A stretch of 64,000 nucleotides of DNA from an uncultured Mediterraneibacter sp. (GCA_944381935.1 CALWMN010000014.1:1-64000), one strand, 5' to 3'. Shown: positions 44,891 to 53,918, numbered from the stretch's first letter. The notes: generated by a model not told the origin, from the sequence alone. Translations and numbers: made by a program.

Positions 44891-46530
44891 TGAAAGAAAT
44901 CCTCCTGAAATATATCGGGTTTTGCAGGACGGTTTTGAAAATCGAAGGCGAGTATTCGGGTGAAACAGATAGAATTCAATTTTATTTAAAGAACCGAAGC
45001 TCAGATAAAAAGATTCCTGTCAAGGAATATAAGCTGGAGGAACACGGACAGTTTATATTACGCATCCCGATGATGGCTGTTGATCAGGAATCCCCGCTGA
45101 AAACGGGAGACTGGCTGATTATGGCGGAGAAAAAGGACGGATCAGAATTGCCTGCTTATGTAACGGATGAGCTCTACGATACAATTCAACAGTACACAGA
45201 ATCTGAAGCTTCCCTGAATTATATATTAGATAGGACAGATACTGATTATTTCAGGGCATTTTCGCGGCTTCAGAAAAATGACTTTGCATATTATTTACAT
45301 GTAGAATATCATGTCCGTGAAAGAGAGCATAATATTTTCCGTATTTGGATAGAGAATTTAAAAATACGGCACAGGGAAAGAATACATTTTATCCGTGTTC
45401 TGCTGTTTGAATCTTTCTTTAAAATCTTCAACAGGATTATTCCGAAAACAGGAAACAAAGTCCTTTTTACCTCTTCTTCCAGAAAAACTTTGAGCGGAAA
45501 CGAAGAGTTCGTATATAATCGAATGATTGAGAGAGGAATGGGAGAAGATTTCCGGTTCAGATTTAATTTTAAAGAGAATATAAAATCTCATCGAAGTTTT
45601 AAGGATAAGGTTCTTTTTACCTATTACCTGGCTACGTCAGATTACATTTTTCTCGATGACTACCAGCCGGAGATTTATCATAACGTCTATGATCCGGCTG
45701 TAAAGATAGTTCAATTATGGCATGCATGCGGCGCCTTTAAAACATTAGGTTTTGAGCGGCTTGAGCAAAAAGGCGCTCCGCCGTTTAATACGAAAGTCCA
45801 TAAATGTTACACACATATTCCGGTGAGTTCTGAACATTCTGTTAGGCACCATGCGGAAGCATTTGCCATTGATGCGGATAAATTTTATCCGATAGGGATT
45901 CCGAGAACAGATATATTTTTTGATGACAGTTACAGAAAAAAAGTGACAGAAAAACTGCGGGATCTGTTCCCTCAGATTAAGCAGTCAAGAAAGGTCTTAT
46001 TGTATGCACCGACTTTCCGTGGAGAAAATGCCAGAAATGCTTATTTTCCCATGCAGGTGCTCCATTTCAGGGTGATTGGTGAATATCTGAAGGAAAATAA
46101 CGCTGTTATGATTATAAAAATGCATCCGTTTGTCAGAGAAAAGCTGGATATACCCGAAAGGTACCGGGAATGTTTCATTGATGCATCAGACTATCGGGAA
46201 GTGAATGATCTTCTCTTTATTACAGACGTCTTGATCACAGATTATTCATCCGTGATTTATGAAATGTCTCTGCTTCATAAGCCGATGCTGTTTTACGCAT
46301 TTGATTTGAAGCAGTATGAGGCTGAGAGAGGATTCTATGAACCATATAAAGATATTGTGCCGGGCAAAATCGTAAAAACACTTCCGGCATTGATTGAGGC
46401 CCTAAAACAAGAGGATTTTGAGAAAGAAAAGCTTCAAGGGTTTGTAGATAAAAATTTTAAATATACGGATGGAAAATCAACAGACCGTGTGATTGACTTG
46501 ATATTCGGGGACAGATATCATGATAGGTAA
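44890..46530 (+). CDS. CDP-glycerol/CDP-alditol polymer transferase with N-terminal extension
   Basis: About 546 residues. The first 170 residues form an extra N-terminal region of unknown fold; then a TagF-like GT-B domain: LWHACGAFKTLGFE, YAPTFRGENARN, IIKMHPFVREKL and ITDYSSVIYEMSLL, all canonical. It should polymerise polyol phosphate at the inner membrane face. Two starts are possible: ATG at 44878 inside the epimerase gene, or ATG at 44890 overlapping its TAA stop, which has AGGATGG at good distance. The next TagF-like gene overlaps its end by 11 bases, so the two are coupled. Confidence 0.87.
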   Translation: MKEILLKYIGFCRTVLKIEGEYSGETDRIQFYLKNRSSDKKIPVKEYKLEEHGQFILRIPMMAVDQESPLKTGDWLIMAEKKDGSELPAYVTDELYDTIQQYTESEASLNYILDRTDTDYFRAFSRLQKNDFAYYLHVEYHVREREHNIFRIWIENLKIRHRERIHFIRVLLFESFFKIFNRIIPKTGNKVLFTSSSRKTLSGNEEFVYNRMIERGMGEDFRFRFNFKENIKSHRSFKDKVLFTYYLATSDYIFLDDYQPEIYHNVYDPAVKIVQLWHACGAFKTLGFERLEQKGAPPFNTKVHKCYTHIPVSSEHSVRHHAEAFAIDADKFYPIGIPRTDIFFDDSYRKKVTEKLRDLFPQIKQSRKVLLYAPTFRGENARNAYFPMQVLHFRVIGEYLKENNAVMIIKMHPFVREKLDIPERYRECFIDASDYREVNDLLFITDVLITDYSSVIYEMSLLHKPMLFYAFDLKQYEAERGFYEPYKDIVPGKIVKTLPALIEALKQEDFEKEKLQGFVDKNFKYTDGKSTDRVIDLIFGDRYHDR

Positions 46531-47692
46531 ATTTATATATTATGCGGCTTCAATAATTTTAAACAGATGTTTGGTTCTTTTGCCTTTGAAGGAAAAAAGA
46601 GTACTTTTTTTGTCAGATGTAAGGGAAGATCTCAGCGGGAATTTTAAATTTATATATGACAAAATTGTTCCTGATTATGACATAAAACTGTCGCTTAAAG
46701 CTGACAGAAGGATAAAAAGAACGTTCATAGAATGGATAAAACAGTGCTATTTTCTCGCAACATCACAATACATTCTCCTGGATGATTATTCGACAGCGAC
46801 AGCATACATTCATGTGAGAAGAGGCCAGGAGCTTGTTCAGCTCTGGCACAGTTCGGGGGCATATAAAAAATTTGCACACAGCCGTACGGGCGAGAATGGG
46901 GATATAAAGCACATACATGCAGGTTATAAGCGTTATACAAAGACAATCACGAGTAGTGAGTTTGTACGCCCATGTTTCTCAGAAGCATTTTCTATCCCCG
47001 AAGAAAGGGTGCTGGCAACCGGTATTCCGAGAACGGATGTTTTTTTTGATGAAAAGTATAAAGAGGCCCAGGCCAGTAAAATAAGGGAAACGCTTCCGAT
47101 AATCAGGGACAGAAAAGTGGTTCTTTTTGCTCCTACATACCGTGGAGTAAAGGTGGAAGATGCAGACTACGATTTCGGGCAGTTTGACCTGGATAAATTT
47201 GTGGAAGAATTGAGGAACGAATATGTTCTTTTGATTAAATGGCATCCGGCACTGTTTAACAATCTCAAATTCGGGAAAGTGAAAGGGTATAATCTGGAGA
47301 AGTATAAGGATGATGTGATTGACATCTCAGAGTCTCGTGAAATTAACAACTATCTTTTTATCACAGACATCCTGATTACGGATTATTCTTCCGTTATTTT
47401 TGATTATGCATTGTTGAATAGACCGATCATTTATTTTGCTTATGATTTGGAAAAATATAGAAAAGGAAGGGGACTGTATTTTCCATTTGATGAATATGTT
47501 TATGGTTCTGTGGCGTCAGATACGGAGAGCCTGATCAGAGCTGTAAAGCAGGAAAATATGGAGAATGAAAAACGAAGGGATTTTATCCAAAAATTTGTAG
47601 AAAAAAATGACGGGCATGCAACTGATAGAGTAATAGAGGAAGTATTTTCGGATATTGATTCTGGAAGAAAGCTTTCTGTGACAAATTTGTGA
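46520..47692 (+). CDS. CDP-glycerol/CDP-alditol polymer transferase, TagF-like
   Basis: 390 residues. A short N-terminal hydrophobic stretch, then LWHSSGAYKKFAHSR, FAPTYRGVKVED, LIKWHPALFNNL and ITDYSSVIFDYALLNRP, complete TagF/TarF-type motifs. It is similar to the C-terminal part of the preceding protein, suggesting duplication with divergent roles, for example primer versus polymerase. It ends the second transcription block; a promoter follows in the 77-base gap to the next gene. Confidence 0.87.
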   Translation: MIGKFIYYAASIILNRCLVLLPLKEKRVLFLSDVREDLSGNFKFIYDKIVPDYDIKLSLKADRRIKRTFIEWIKQCYFLATSQYILLDDYSTATAYIHVRRGQELVQLWHSSGAYKKFAHSRTGENGDIKHIHAGYKRYTKTITSSEFVRPCFSEAFSIPEERVLATGIPRTDVFFDEKYKEAQASKIRETLPIIRDRKVVLFAPTYRGVKVEDADYDFGQFDLDKFVEELRNEYVLLIKWHPALFNNLKFGKVKGYNLEKYKDDVIDISESREINNYLFITDILITDYSSVIFDYALLNRPIIYFAYDLEKYRKGRGLYFPFDEYVYGSVASDTESLIRAVKQENMENEKRRDFIQKFVEKNDGHATDRVIEEVFSDIDSGRKLSVTNL

Positions 47693-47708
47693 GTACGGTC
47701 AGATTATC

Positions 47709-47737
47709 TTGCATTACCATGTCGATTCGTTTATAAT
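47709..47737 (+). promoter_or_regulatory. Internal promoter of the polymer locus, copy 2
   Basis: TTGCAT (47709-47714), a 17-base spacer and TATAAT (47732-47737), followed by GTTACAAGCATATTAA. It resembles the promoter at 36844 in both boxes, in the spacer GATTC and in the downstream bases. Confidence 0.7.
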
Positions 47738-47769
47738 GTTACAAGCATATTAAATCTGGTGGTGAGTAA

Positions 47770-49167
47770 ATGAAAAAACATTTACATAAATTTGAATCGA
47801 CACTGTGGCTTTTAATCAAAACCATGTTATATTTTTCCCTGATGTTAACATTTATAGTAGTCATGGGTTATAAGAATATAGGGTTGACGCGATTATCCAG
47901 AACATTGGGAATCACGGTACTTACCTTCGTTGTGGTTGGGCTGCTTCTTCTGTCGGTGTACGGCGCGTTTGATGTCGGACGCAAAAAAAGCAAACCGATC
48001 ATATATTCTCTCTCGCTTGCCGTGATCTGTACGGATATCATCACATATCTTCAGGTAATGATCATGCGCGCAAATACAGATATACATGAGTTCCACATCA
48101 GAGGACTTGAATTACTTGCTCTTACGATGCTGATTCAGATTTTTCTTATCAGTATTTTTTCATATGCCGGGAATGGCCTGTTTTTTCTGCTTCATGATCC
48201 GGAAAAGTGCTGTGTGATTACTTCCTCACAGAAGAGCCTGGATGAGATATCCTTTGCCATCGAAAGATTTAAGAAGCAGTATAAGATCAGTTCGGTGCTG
48301 GATTACCGGAGCAGGCGGATGGAGCAGAACATTAAGAAAGCAGACACTGTTTTCATTTATGACGTTCCGTCTGAGCAGAGAATAAATATTATGCGGATGT
48401 GTTATAGATATAAGGTGAATGTATATTTCAACCCCTATGTCGAGGACATTATGGAGGTCAGCGCCAAGCATTATATTTTGGATGATATATATCTGTTTAA
48501 CAAAAATGTAAAGACACTTACTATGGAGCAGCGCATTATAAAAAGACTGCTGGATATTTTTTTGTCCGTATTGATTGGAGTTTTGAGTTCTCCGTTCTGG
48601 ATCGCAGGCGTAATCGTGGTAAAAGTGTATGACGGAGGACCGGTTCTTTTTAAGCAGGAGAGGGCGACAATCCACGGAAAAAGATTCCAGGTATATAAGC
48701 TGCGCACAATGAAACCGAATGTGAAGAATTATTCTGCGAAGAAGGACGACGACAGAATTACAAAACCGGGAAAGTTTCTGCGGCGGACGCGGATCGACGA
48801 GCTGCCGCAGCTTTTGAATGTCCTGAAAGGGGATATGACATTTGTGGGACCGAGACCGGAAATGATAAAAAATGTCAAGAATTATACGGAGGAGCTTCCG
48901 GAATTTAAATATCGTCTTCGTGTAAAAGCCGGTCTGACCGGGTATGCCCAGATAGCGGGGAAATATAATACGACTCCGAGAGATAAGCTTATTATGGATA
49001 TGATGTATATCGAACAATTCAGTATCCTGAGGGATATCCAGTTGATTCTTCAGACAGCGATCGTTTTACTGAAATCAGACAGCACAGAGGCTTTCGGCAA
49101 AAAGAAAACTTCAGTTTACAAGTTCATTTCCGCTGATCAGGAAGGGGATGAAGAAGAGCAGGAGTAG
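47770..49167 (+). CDS. Polyprenyl-phosphate sugar-1-phosphate transferase (initiating transferase)
   Basis: 465 residues. Four N-terminal transmembrane segments, a soluble central domain, a further membrane helix (RLLDIFLSVLIGVLSSPFWI) and the C-terminal Bac_transf domain: LFKQERATIHGKRFQVYKL, TRIDELPQLLNVLKGDM, FVGPRPEM and AGLTGYAQIAGKYNTTPRDK. It transfers a sugar-1-phosphate from a nucleotide sugar to undecaprenyl phosphate, the first step of many capsules and, here, probably of the linkage unit of the polyol-phosphate polymer. No tagO- or tagA-like gene is seen in the locus. Confidence 0.92.
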   Translation: MKKHLHKFESTLWLLIKTMLYFSLMLTFIVVMGYKNIGLTRLSRTLGITVLTFVVVGLLLLSVYGAFDVGRKKSKPIIYSLSLAVICTDIITYLQVMIMRANTDIHEFHIRGLELLALTMLIQIFLISIFSYAGNGLFFLLHDPEKCCVITSSQKSLDEISFAIERFKKQYKISSVLDYRSRRMEQNIKKADTVFIYDVPSEQRINIMRMCYRYKVNVYFNPYVEDIMEVSAKHYILDDIYLFNKNVKTLTMEQRIIKRLLDIFLSVLIGVLSSPFWIAGVIVVKVYDGGPVLFKQERATIHGKRFQVYKLRTMKPNVKNYSAKKDDDRITKPGKFLRRTRIDELPQLLNVLKGDMTFVGPRPEMIKNVKNYTEELPEFKYRLRVKAGLTGYAQIAGKYNTTPRDKLIMDMMYIEQFSILRDIQLILQTAIVLLKSDSTEAFGKKKTSVYKFISADQEGDEEEQE

Positions 49168-49228
49168 TCTGCTGCGGGGACGGGCGGTCAGGCGGCAAGG
49201 GAGAGAACGAACACAGGAGGGTGCGGGT

Positions 49229-50047
49229 GTGTTTACCAGTATAAAATATGTTTTGGGAGAAAATCTCAGAAATATATATCGTATTTATTGTATAGCAAAG
49301 TACGAACTGCTTGCTGATATGAGGGATTCAAAATTCGGTATATTCTGGAATTTTGCTTCTCCGGCAATTCAGGTTCTGACATATTGGCTGATATTTGGGG
49401 TCGCATGGAGCAGGAAACCGATTGGGGATATTGATTATCTTCCGTGGCTTGTTGTCGGATATGCGGCATGGTGGTTTGTTCAGCCCTGTATCCAGAGCGG
49501 ATGCAGCGCGATTTTTTCAAAGACAAATGTCATAACCAAGATGAAATTTCCGGTCAGTGTCCTGCCTGCCACAGTCTGTGCAAAAGAGTTTTTTAATCAT
49601 TGCTGTATGCTGCTGATTGCATTTGTAACCCTTCTTTTGTGTGGGCATGGTCCCAATTTTTATTGGTTTGGTCTTATTTATTATGCCTTATGTTCATTTG
49701 CATTTGTAGAATCTGTTTCTTTGATTTTGTCAGTACTTACAATGCTCTGGCGCGATGTGCGCAAACTGGTGACCTCCCTGATGAGGATGCTTATGTATTT
49801 TTCCCCTGTGATCTGGGAGTGCCATTTTGCAGACAGTATTCCTTATCACGATATCCTGAATTTTATTATGAAGCTTAATCCGGTGTATTATATCGTAAAT
49901 GGATACAGAGATTCTGTTTTTTACTATAAGGGATTCTGGCAGCATCCGACCCTGACTCTTTACTTCTGGGCAGTTGTATTGTGCCTTTTTGCAGTTGGGT
50001 GTATGCTCATGTACAAGTTCAAGCGTAAATTTATCGATCTGATTTAG
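49229..50047 (+). CDS. tagG: ABC transporter permease, TagG-like polymer exporter
   Basis: About 272 residues with six transmembrane segments and the ABC-2 polysaccharide export pattern: YELLADMRDSKFGIFWNFA before the first span and LNPVYYIVNGYRDS before the last. The frame opens at 49148, but those 27 residues overlap the upstream gene and look random; the GTG at 49229 has AGGAGGG seven bases upstream. Together with the ATPase gene 11 bases downstream it makes a TagGH-like flippase for lipid-linked wall polymer. Confidence 0.9.
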   Translation: MFTSIKYVLGENLRNIYRIYCIAKYELLADMRDSKFGIFWNFASPAIQVLTYWLIFGVAWSRKPIGDIDYLPWLVVGYAAWWFVQPCIQSGCSAIFSKTNVITKMKFPVSVLPATVCAKEFFNHCCMLLIAFVTLLLCGHGPNFYWFGLIYYALCSFAFVESVSLILSVLTMLWRDVRKLVTSLMRMLMYFSPVIWECHFADSIPYHDILNFIMKLNPVYYIVNGYRDSVFYYKGFWQHPTLTLYFWAVVLCLFAVGCMLMYKFKRKFIDLI

Positions 50048-50058
50048 CGAGGGCAGAT

Positions 50059-50889
50059 ATGGACATATCGAATTATGAAAAAAATGAATATGCTGTGGAA
50101 CTGAAGCATGTTTCAAAAATATATAAGCTGAAGAAAAAAGAAGGGGAACCAAAGGGATCAGAAATGTTTTACGCTCTCAGAGATATTTCCCTTCAAATAA
50201 AAAAAGGGGATGTTGTCGGGATACTTGGAACCAATGGATCTGGAAAATCGACCCTGTCCCTGGTGTTATCCGGTATTTCTGATATCGATGGAGGCACCAT
50301 GGCCGTGAATGGAGAGCAGGCTTTGATTTCCATTAACACAGGTCTTAATAATCAGCTCACCGGACTTGAAAATATCAATGTAAAAGGCGCCCTGCTGGGA
50401 TTTAACAAAAAAAAGATCCAGGAGATGACAGAAGGTGTGATCGAGTTTGCGGAGCTGGGAGATTTTCTGTATCAGCCGGTGAAAAAATATTCCAGCGGTA
50501 TGAAGTCCAGGCTTGGGTTTTCCATTTCTCTTGCGCTTGACCCGGATATTTTTATTATTGACGAGGCTTTGTCAGTAGGGGACAAAGGGTTCGCCAATAA
50601 ATGTCTTGACCGGATGATGAAACTGAGAAATGAAAAGGATAAGACTATCCTCTTTATTTCCCATTCTTTGCCACAGGTGAGAGGGTTTTGTAAAACCGGG
50701 CTGTGGATCGAGGGAGGAAAGCTGATGGAGATGGGACCCATCGATACGGTATGTGACCACTACTCGGAGTATGTTGAGAAACTTAACAGTATGCCGGCGA
50801 AAGAGAAGAAAGAACTTCTGGATGAAAAATTTAAAGAACGTCTGATTGTCAGTGAGAAGAAGTCTTTCTGGTCCAGGCTGTTTGGCTGA
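50059..50889 (+). CDS. tagH: ABC transporter ATP-binding protein, TagH-like
   Basis: 276 residues. Walker A GILGTNGSGKSTLSLVL (about residue 55), signature YSSGMKSRLGFSISLA, Walker B IFIIDEALSVGD and the switch His in LFISHSLPQVRG. The Q-loop region ALISINTGLNNQLTG is typical of wall teichoic acid and O-antigen exporters. It ends about 60 residues after the nucleotide domain, without the long C-terminal sensor domain of B. subtilis TagH. Confidence 0.92.
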   Translation: MDISNYEKNEYAVELKHVSKIYKLKKKEGEPKGSEMFYALRDISLQIKKGDVVGILGTNGSGKSTLSLVLSGISDIDGGTMAVNGEQALISINTGLNNQLTGLENINVKGALLGFNKKKIQEMTEGVIEFAELGDFLYQPVKKYSSGMKSRLGFSISLALDPDIFIIDEALSVGDKGFANKCLDRMMKLRNEKDKTILFISHSLPQVRGFCKTGLWIEGGKLMEMGPIDTVCDHYSEYVEKLNSMPAKEKKELLDEKFKERLIVSEKKSFWSRLFG

Positions 50890-50922
50890 ACAGTGAAGTG
50901 AAAAGATAAGGTGAGAAGGTTA

Positions 50923-52287
50923 ATGGCAAGAAACATTAGAAGAAGCGGCAGGAGAAACAGCAGAAGATATAGTCAGAAACGCAGCAGGAGAAAAAGGGGA
51001 AACTGGTTTACAAGGCTCAGGGCATGGCAGAAAGCTCTGGTTTGCATGGCAGGTGTCGCCATATGCCTTATTTCGTCAGCTGCGATCTATGTTGCAGCCC
51101 AGTGGAACAAGATTGACACGCAGGAGATCAGGGCAGAGGATCTGATCATCAACCAGGAAGTCAGGGAACAGCAGCAGGACATTGATCTGGGAGAAGGGTA
51201 TACGAATATCGCCCTTTTCGGAGTGGACTCCAGAGACGGAAGCCTTGGTAAAGGAAACAGGACGGATACGATTATCATTGCCAGCCTGAATAATGAGACG
51301 AAGGAGATCAGGCTGGTATCTGTGTATCGTGATACGCTTCTGAACCTTTCAGAGGGAACCTACCAGAAATGCAACGCCGCTTACAGTTACGGCGGACCGA
51401 CATTGGCGATCAATATGCTCAATATGAACTTTGACCTGGATATTGAGGATTATGTGACCGTTGACTTTGGCGCGATATCGGATGTAATCGACTTGCTGGG
51501 AGGGATAGAGATCACCATCGAGGAAGAAGAACTGGCTCCGTTTAACAAATATATCAATGAAACGGCAAATTCAGCGGGGAAAGAGGCGCATAAACTGGAA
51601 AAAGCAGGAACGTATCTGCTGGATGGCCCCCAGGCTACGACGTATGCCCGTATCCGGTCGACGGCGGGAGGAGACTTTACCCGGACGGAGCGCCAGAGGC
51701 TGGTAATCGAGAAGGTAGTCGAAAAGTTACAGACCGCGGATTTTCTGATGATCAATGACATTATCAGCAAGGTATTCCCGCAGATCTCGACCAGCTTTAC
51801 CATGCAGGATATCCTTTATTATGCGCAGGCATATTCGGAATATAAGCTGGTAGAAAATACCGGTTTTCCCGAGAACTACACGACAGATACGGTTTCGGGG
51901 CTGGGGAGTATCGTGATCCCGCAGGATCTCACGGATAATGTGGCATGGCTTCATGAGTTCCTGTTTGGGACAGCAGAGTATACGCCTTCCTCTACGGTGA
52001 GCTCAATCAGCGAGACGATTCTGGCAACTGCGACCTATACCGGCCCGTCGGAGACAGATTATGATGACAGCCCTGATAATGATGACAATTCCTATTATGA
52101 TGCTTCTGAGTCATATGTCGGCAGCGGATACAGTGACAGCCAGGATGAGCCCTACTACGATTCGGGCAGTGTATCAGACAGTACGCAAGACGGTTCATCG
52201 GCATTGGATACATCAGAGGCGGACGGAGACTACGCCGGCAGCGGTGCAGAAGTGGACAGCAGCACGCAAAGCGGCGGTGAACAATAA
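50923..52287 (+). CDS. LytR-CpsA-Psr (LCP) family wall-polymer ligase
   Basis: 454 residues. A very basic N-terminus (RNIRRSGRRNSRRYSQKRSR), one transmembrane segment (about 41-62), and an LCP domain: IALFGVDSRDGSLGKGNRTD, IRLVSVYRDTLLN, CNAAYSYGGPTLAI, DLLGGIEITIEEEEL, LLDGPQATTYARIRS and GDFTRTERQRLVIEKV with the conserved Arg residues. A Ser/Asp/Tyr/Gly-rich tail of about 90 residues is probably outside the membrane. It would attach the exported polymer to peptidoglycan. ATG at 50923 has GAGAAGG upstream; the GTG at 50911 is poorly spaced. Confidence 0.92.
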   Translation: MARNIRRSGRRNSRRYSQKRSRRKRGNWFTRLRAWQKALVCMAGVAICLISSAAIYVAAQWNKIDTQEIRAEDLIINQEVREQQQDIDLGEGYTNIALFGVDSRDGSLGKGNRTDTIIIASLNNETKEIRLVSVYRDTLLNLSEGTYQKCNAAYSYGGPTLAINMLNMNFDLDIEDYVTVDFGAISDVIDLLGGIEITIEEEELAPFNKYINETANSAGKEAHKLEKAGTYLLDGPQATTYARIRSTAGGDFTRTERQRLVIEKVVEKLQTADFLMINDIISKVFPQISTSFTMQDILYYAQAYSEYKLVENTGFPENYTTDTVSGLGSIVIPQDLTDNVAWLHEFLFGTAEYTPSSTVSSISETILATATYTGPSETDYDDSPDNDDNSYYDASESYVGSGYSDSQDEPYYDSGSVSDSTQDGSSALDTSEADGDYAGSGAEVDSSTQSGGEQ

Positions 52288-52316
52288 GAGAAGTGTGTCC
52301 TTTATATGAATCAATC

Positions 52317-52345
52317 TGGACAATTTGTTCTAAAACGTGTATGAT
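52317..52345 (+). promoter_or_regulatory. Sigma-A promoter of the cohesin-like gene
   Basis: TGGACA (52317-52322), a 17-base spacer and TATGAT (52340-52345), 56 bases before the ATG. Confidence 0.6.
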
Positions 52346-52400
52346 AGTATGGAAAATATTCTGATGGAAAAATAACAAGAACAAAAGAAGGGGTAATTGC

Positions 52401-53858
52401 ATGAAAGTAATGAAGAAAATAGCAGCTCTCCTTTTGTCTGTCTGCCTCGCAGTGCCGATGGCAGGGATTGTCGTAAATGCGGCGGAAGGATCGCTGCAGT
52501 TTACGGATCCGGAGACAAAGGTGGGAGAAACTGTCGAAGTAGATCTGGTCATAAGGACAGGCGGAGATGCAATCGGGGACGCGGATGTCACGATGAGCTA
52601 TGACACGTCGATGCTCGAGTTCGTAAGCGGGGAGAATGTGTCTTCTGACGGATCAGGAACGCTGACATATTCTGATACCGGAGACGGCACAGAATCCGAG
52701 CTTCGTACTACAATGGAATTTCGGGCGCTGCAGTCCGGTAATGCCACGATCTCGGTAAGCGGTTCAACCGCCTATCTGTATTCAGACGAGACACTCAACC
52801 TGGAAGAGGGCTCTTCAGCCATCACGATTGATGCGGCGGATGACGGAAGCACAACTGCGGAATCTTCGGGGACTTCAGCAGCCGGGGGGACGACAGATAT
52901 TGTGGTTTCGGTAAACGGCGTTGATTATAATTTTTCCGAGGCGTTTACGACTGCCGATATTCCGGCCGGGTATACGGAGACAACGCTGACATTTAACGGG
53001 GAAGACAGAAGGTTTGTGTCAAATGAAGCAGGCGTTTATCTGGGGTATCTTGTGGATTCTTCGGGAGCGGGGAGCTTTTTCCTTTACCATGAGGAGGATG
53101 CCACATTTTCTCCTTATGTGGAAGTATCGATTTCAGACACAACAGGTATTATCCTGCTTGGCAACGCAGAGGATGTCTCGCTCCCATCTTCCTATCAGCA
53201 GGTGGAGCTGACGGTGTCCGAGCAGACGTTCCCGGCATGGTCTGACCCGTCGAATGAACGGTTTTATATCGTGTATGCATTAAATACCAGGACTGGACAG
53301 GAAGGTCTGTACCAGTATGATACGGAAGACGGGACATATCAGAGCTTTACGGCTCCGGCAGATGATACGCAGGGAGATTCCGGCAATTCCCTGCTTGACA
53401 GGCTGGGGGCATTTGTGGGAGACCACATTCTTATCGCTCTCATAGCGGGAGCGGTCATTGTGCTCCTCCTGCTGATTCTGATGACCGTCTTTGCAGTCAA
53501 GCTTGTACACCGCAATCAGGAGCTGGATGATCTGTATGATGAGTATGATATTCCGCTTGATGAGGAAGAGGAAGACAGACCGGCAGTACAGAAAAAGTCA
53601 CGGAAACAGTTCGTTGGATATGAAGATGACGACTATGAAGATGACGACTATGAAGATGACGAGTATGACGATGATGACTATGAAGATGATGACTATGAAG
53701 ATGATGAGTACGATGATGACTATGAAGATGACGAGTATGACGATGATGACTACGAAGACGATGATGACGTGCGCAGCGGAAGCACAAAGAATATCCGGAA
53801 ATCCAAAAAATCATCGGGAAGAGACGACGATTATGACATCGACTTTATAGATCTGTAA
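52401..53858 (+). CDS. Membrane-anchored surface protein with cohesin-like domain and acidic repeat tail
   Basis: 485 residues. A signal peptide (to about residue 28, VVNAAEG) precedes a cohesin-like domain (about 29-150: VGETVEVDLVIRTGG, DVTMSYDTSMLEFVSG, LQSGNATISVSG), a Ser/Thr/Gly linker, a second beta-rich region (about 170-310), a transmembrane helix (about 345-370, HILIALIAGAVIVLLLLI) and a cytoplasmic tail. The tail is dominated by YEDDD-type repeats (about 407-456) and then by Lys/Ser/Arg. Cohesins bind dockerins in cellulosomes; isolated cohesin-like domains also occur on surface proteins. No dockerin is obvious in the window. AAGGGG precedes the ATG. Confidence 0.82.
   Translation: MKVMKKIAALLLSVCLAVPMAGIVVNAAEGSLQFTDPETKVGETVEVDLVIRTGGDAIGDADVTMSYDTSMLEFVSGENVSSDGSGTLTYSDTGDGTESELRTTMEFRALQSGNATISVSGSTAYLYSDETLNLEEGSSAITIDAADDGSTTAESSGTSAAGGTTDIVVSVNGVDYNFSEAFTTADIPAGYTETTLTFNGEDRRFVSNEAGVYLGYLVDSSGAGSFFLYHEEDATFSPYVEVSISDTTGIILLGNAEDVSLPSSYQQVELTVSEQTFPAWSDPSNERFYIVYALNTRTGQEGLYQYDTEDGTYQSFTAPADDTQGDSGNSLLDRLGAFVGDHILIALIAGAVIVLLLLILMTVFAVKLVHRNQELDDLYDEYDIPLDEEEEDRPAVQKKSRKQFVGYEDDDYEDDDYEDDEYDDDDYEDDDYEDDEYDDDYEDDEYDDDDYEDDDDVRSGSTKNIRKSKKSSGRDDDYDIDFIDL
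53619..53768 (+). repeat. Imperfect 15-bp tandem repeat encoding an Asp/Glu/Tyr tail
   Basis: About ten variants of TATGAAGATGACGAC lie head to tail in frame, with some units shortened or changed to TATGACGATGATGAC. The array keeps the reading frame and would tolerate length changes in multiples of three. Confidence 0.85.
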
Positions 53859-53875
53859 AAATTATATGAAAGTGA

Positions 53876-53918
53876 AATGAGGCAATGGCGCATCCTTACG
53901 CCGACTGCCTCATTTTAT
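53876..53918 (+). terminator. Two-tier terminator before glmS
   Basis: AATGAGGCA (53876-53884) pairs with TGCCTCATT (53906-53914); inside, GGCG (53887-53890) pairs with CGCC (53899-53902). TTAT follows. It ends the cohesin-like transcript and sits where other Firmicutes may have a glmS ribozyme. Confidence 0.7.

Noticed and set aside
49148-49228. Longer N-terminus of the TagG-like permease
   Set aside because: It would overlap the previous gene and adds a basic random-looking stretch; GTG at 49229 has AGGAGGG at ideal spacing.
53497-53814. Histidine-rich ORF on the minus strand
   Set aside because: It is the antisense shadow of the YEDDD repeat tail; no ribosome site and wholly inside a real gene.
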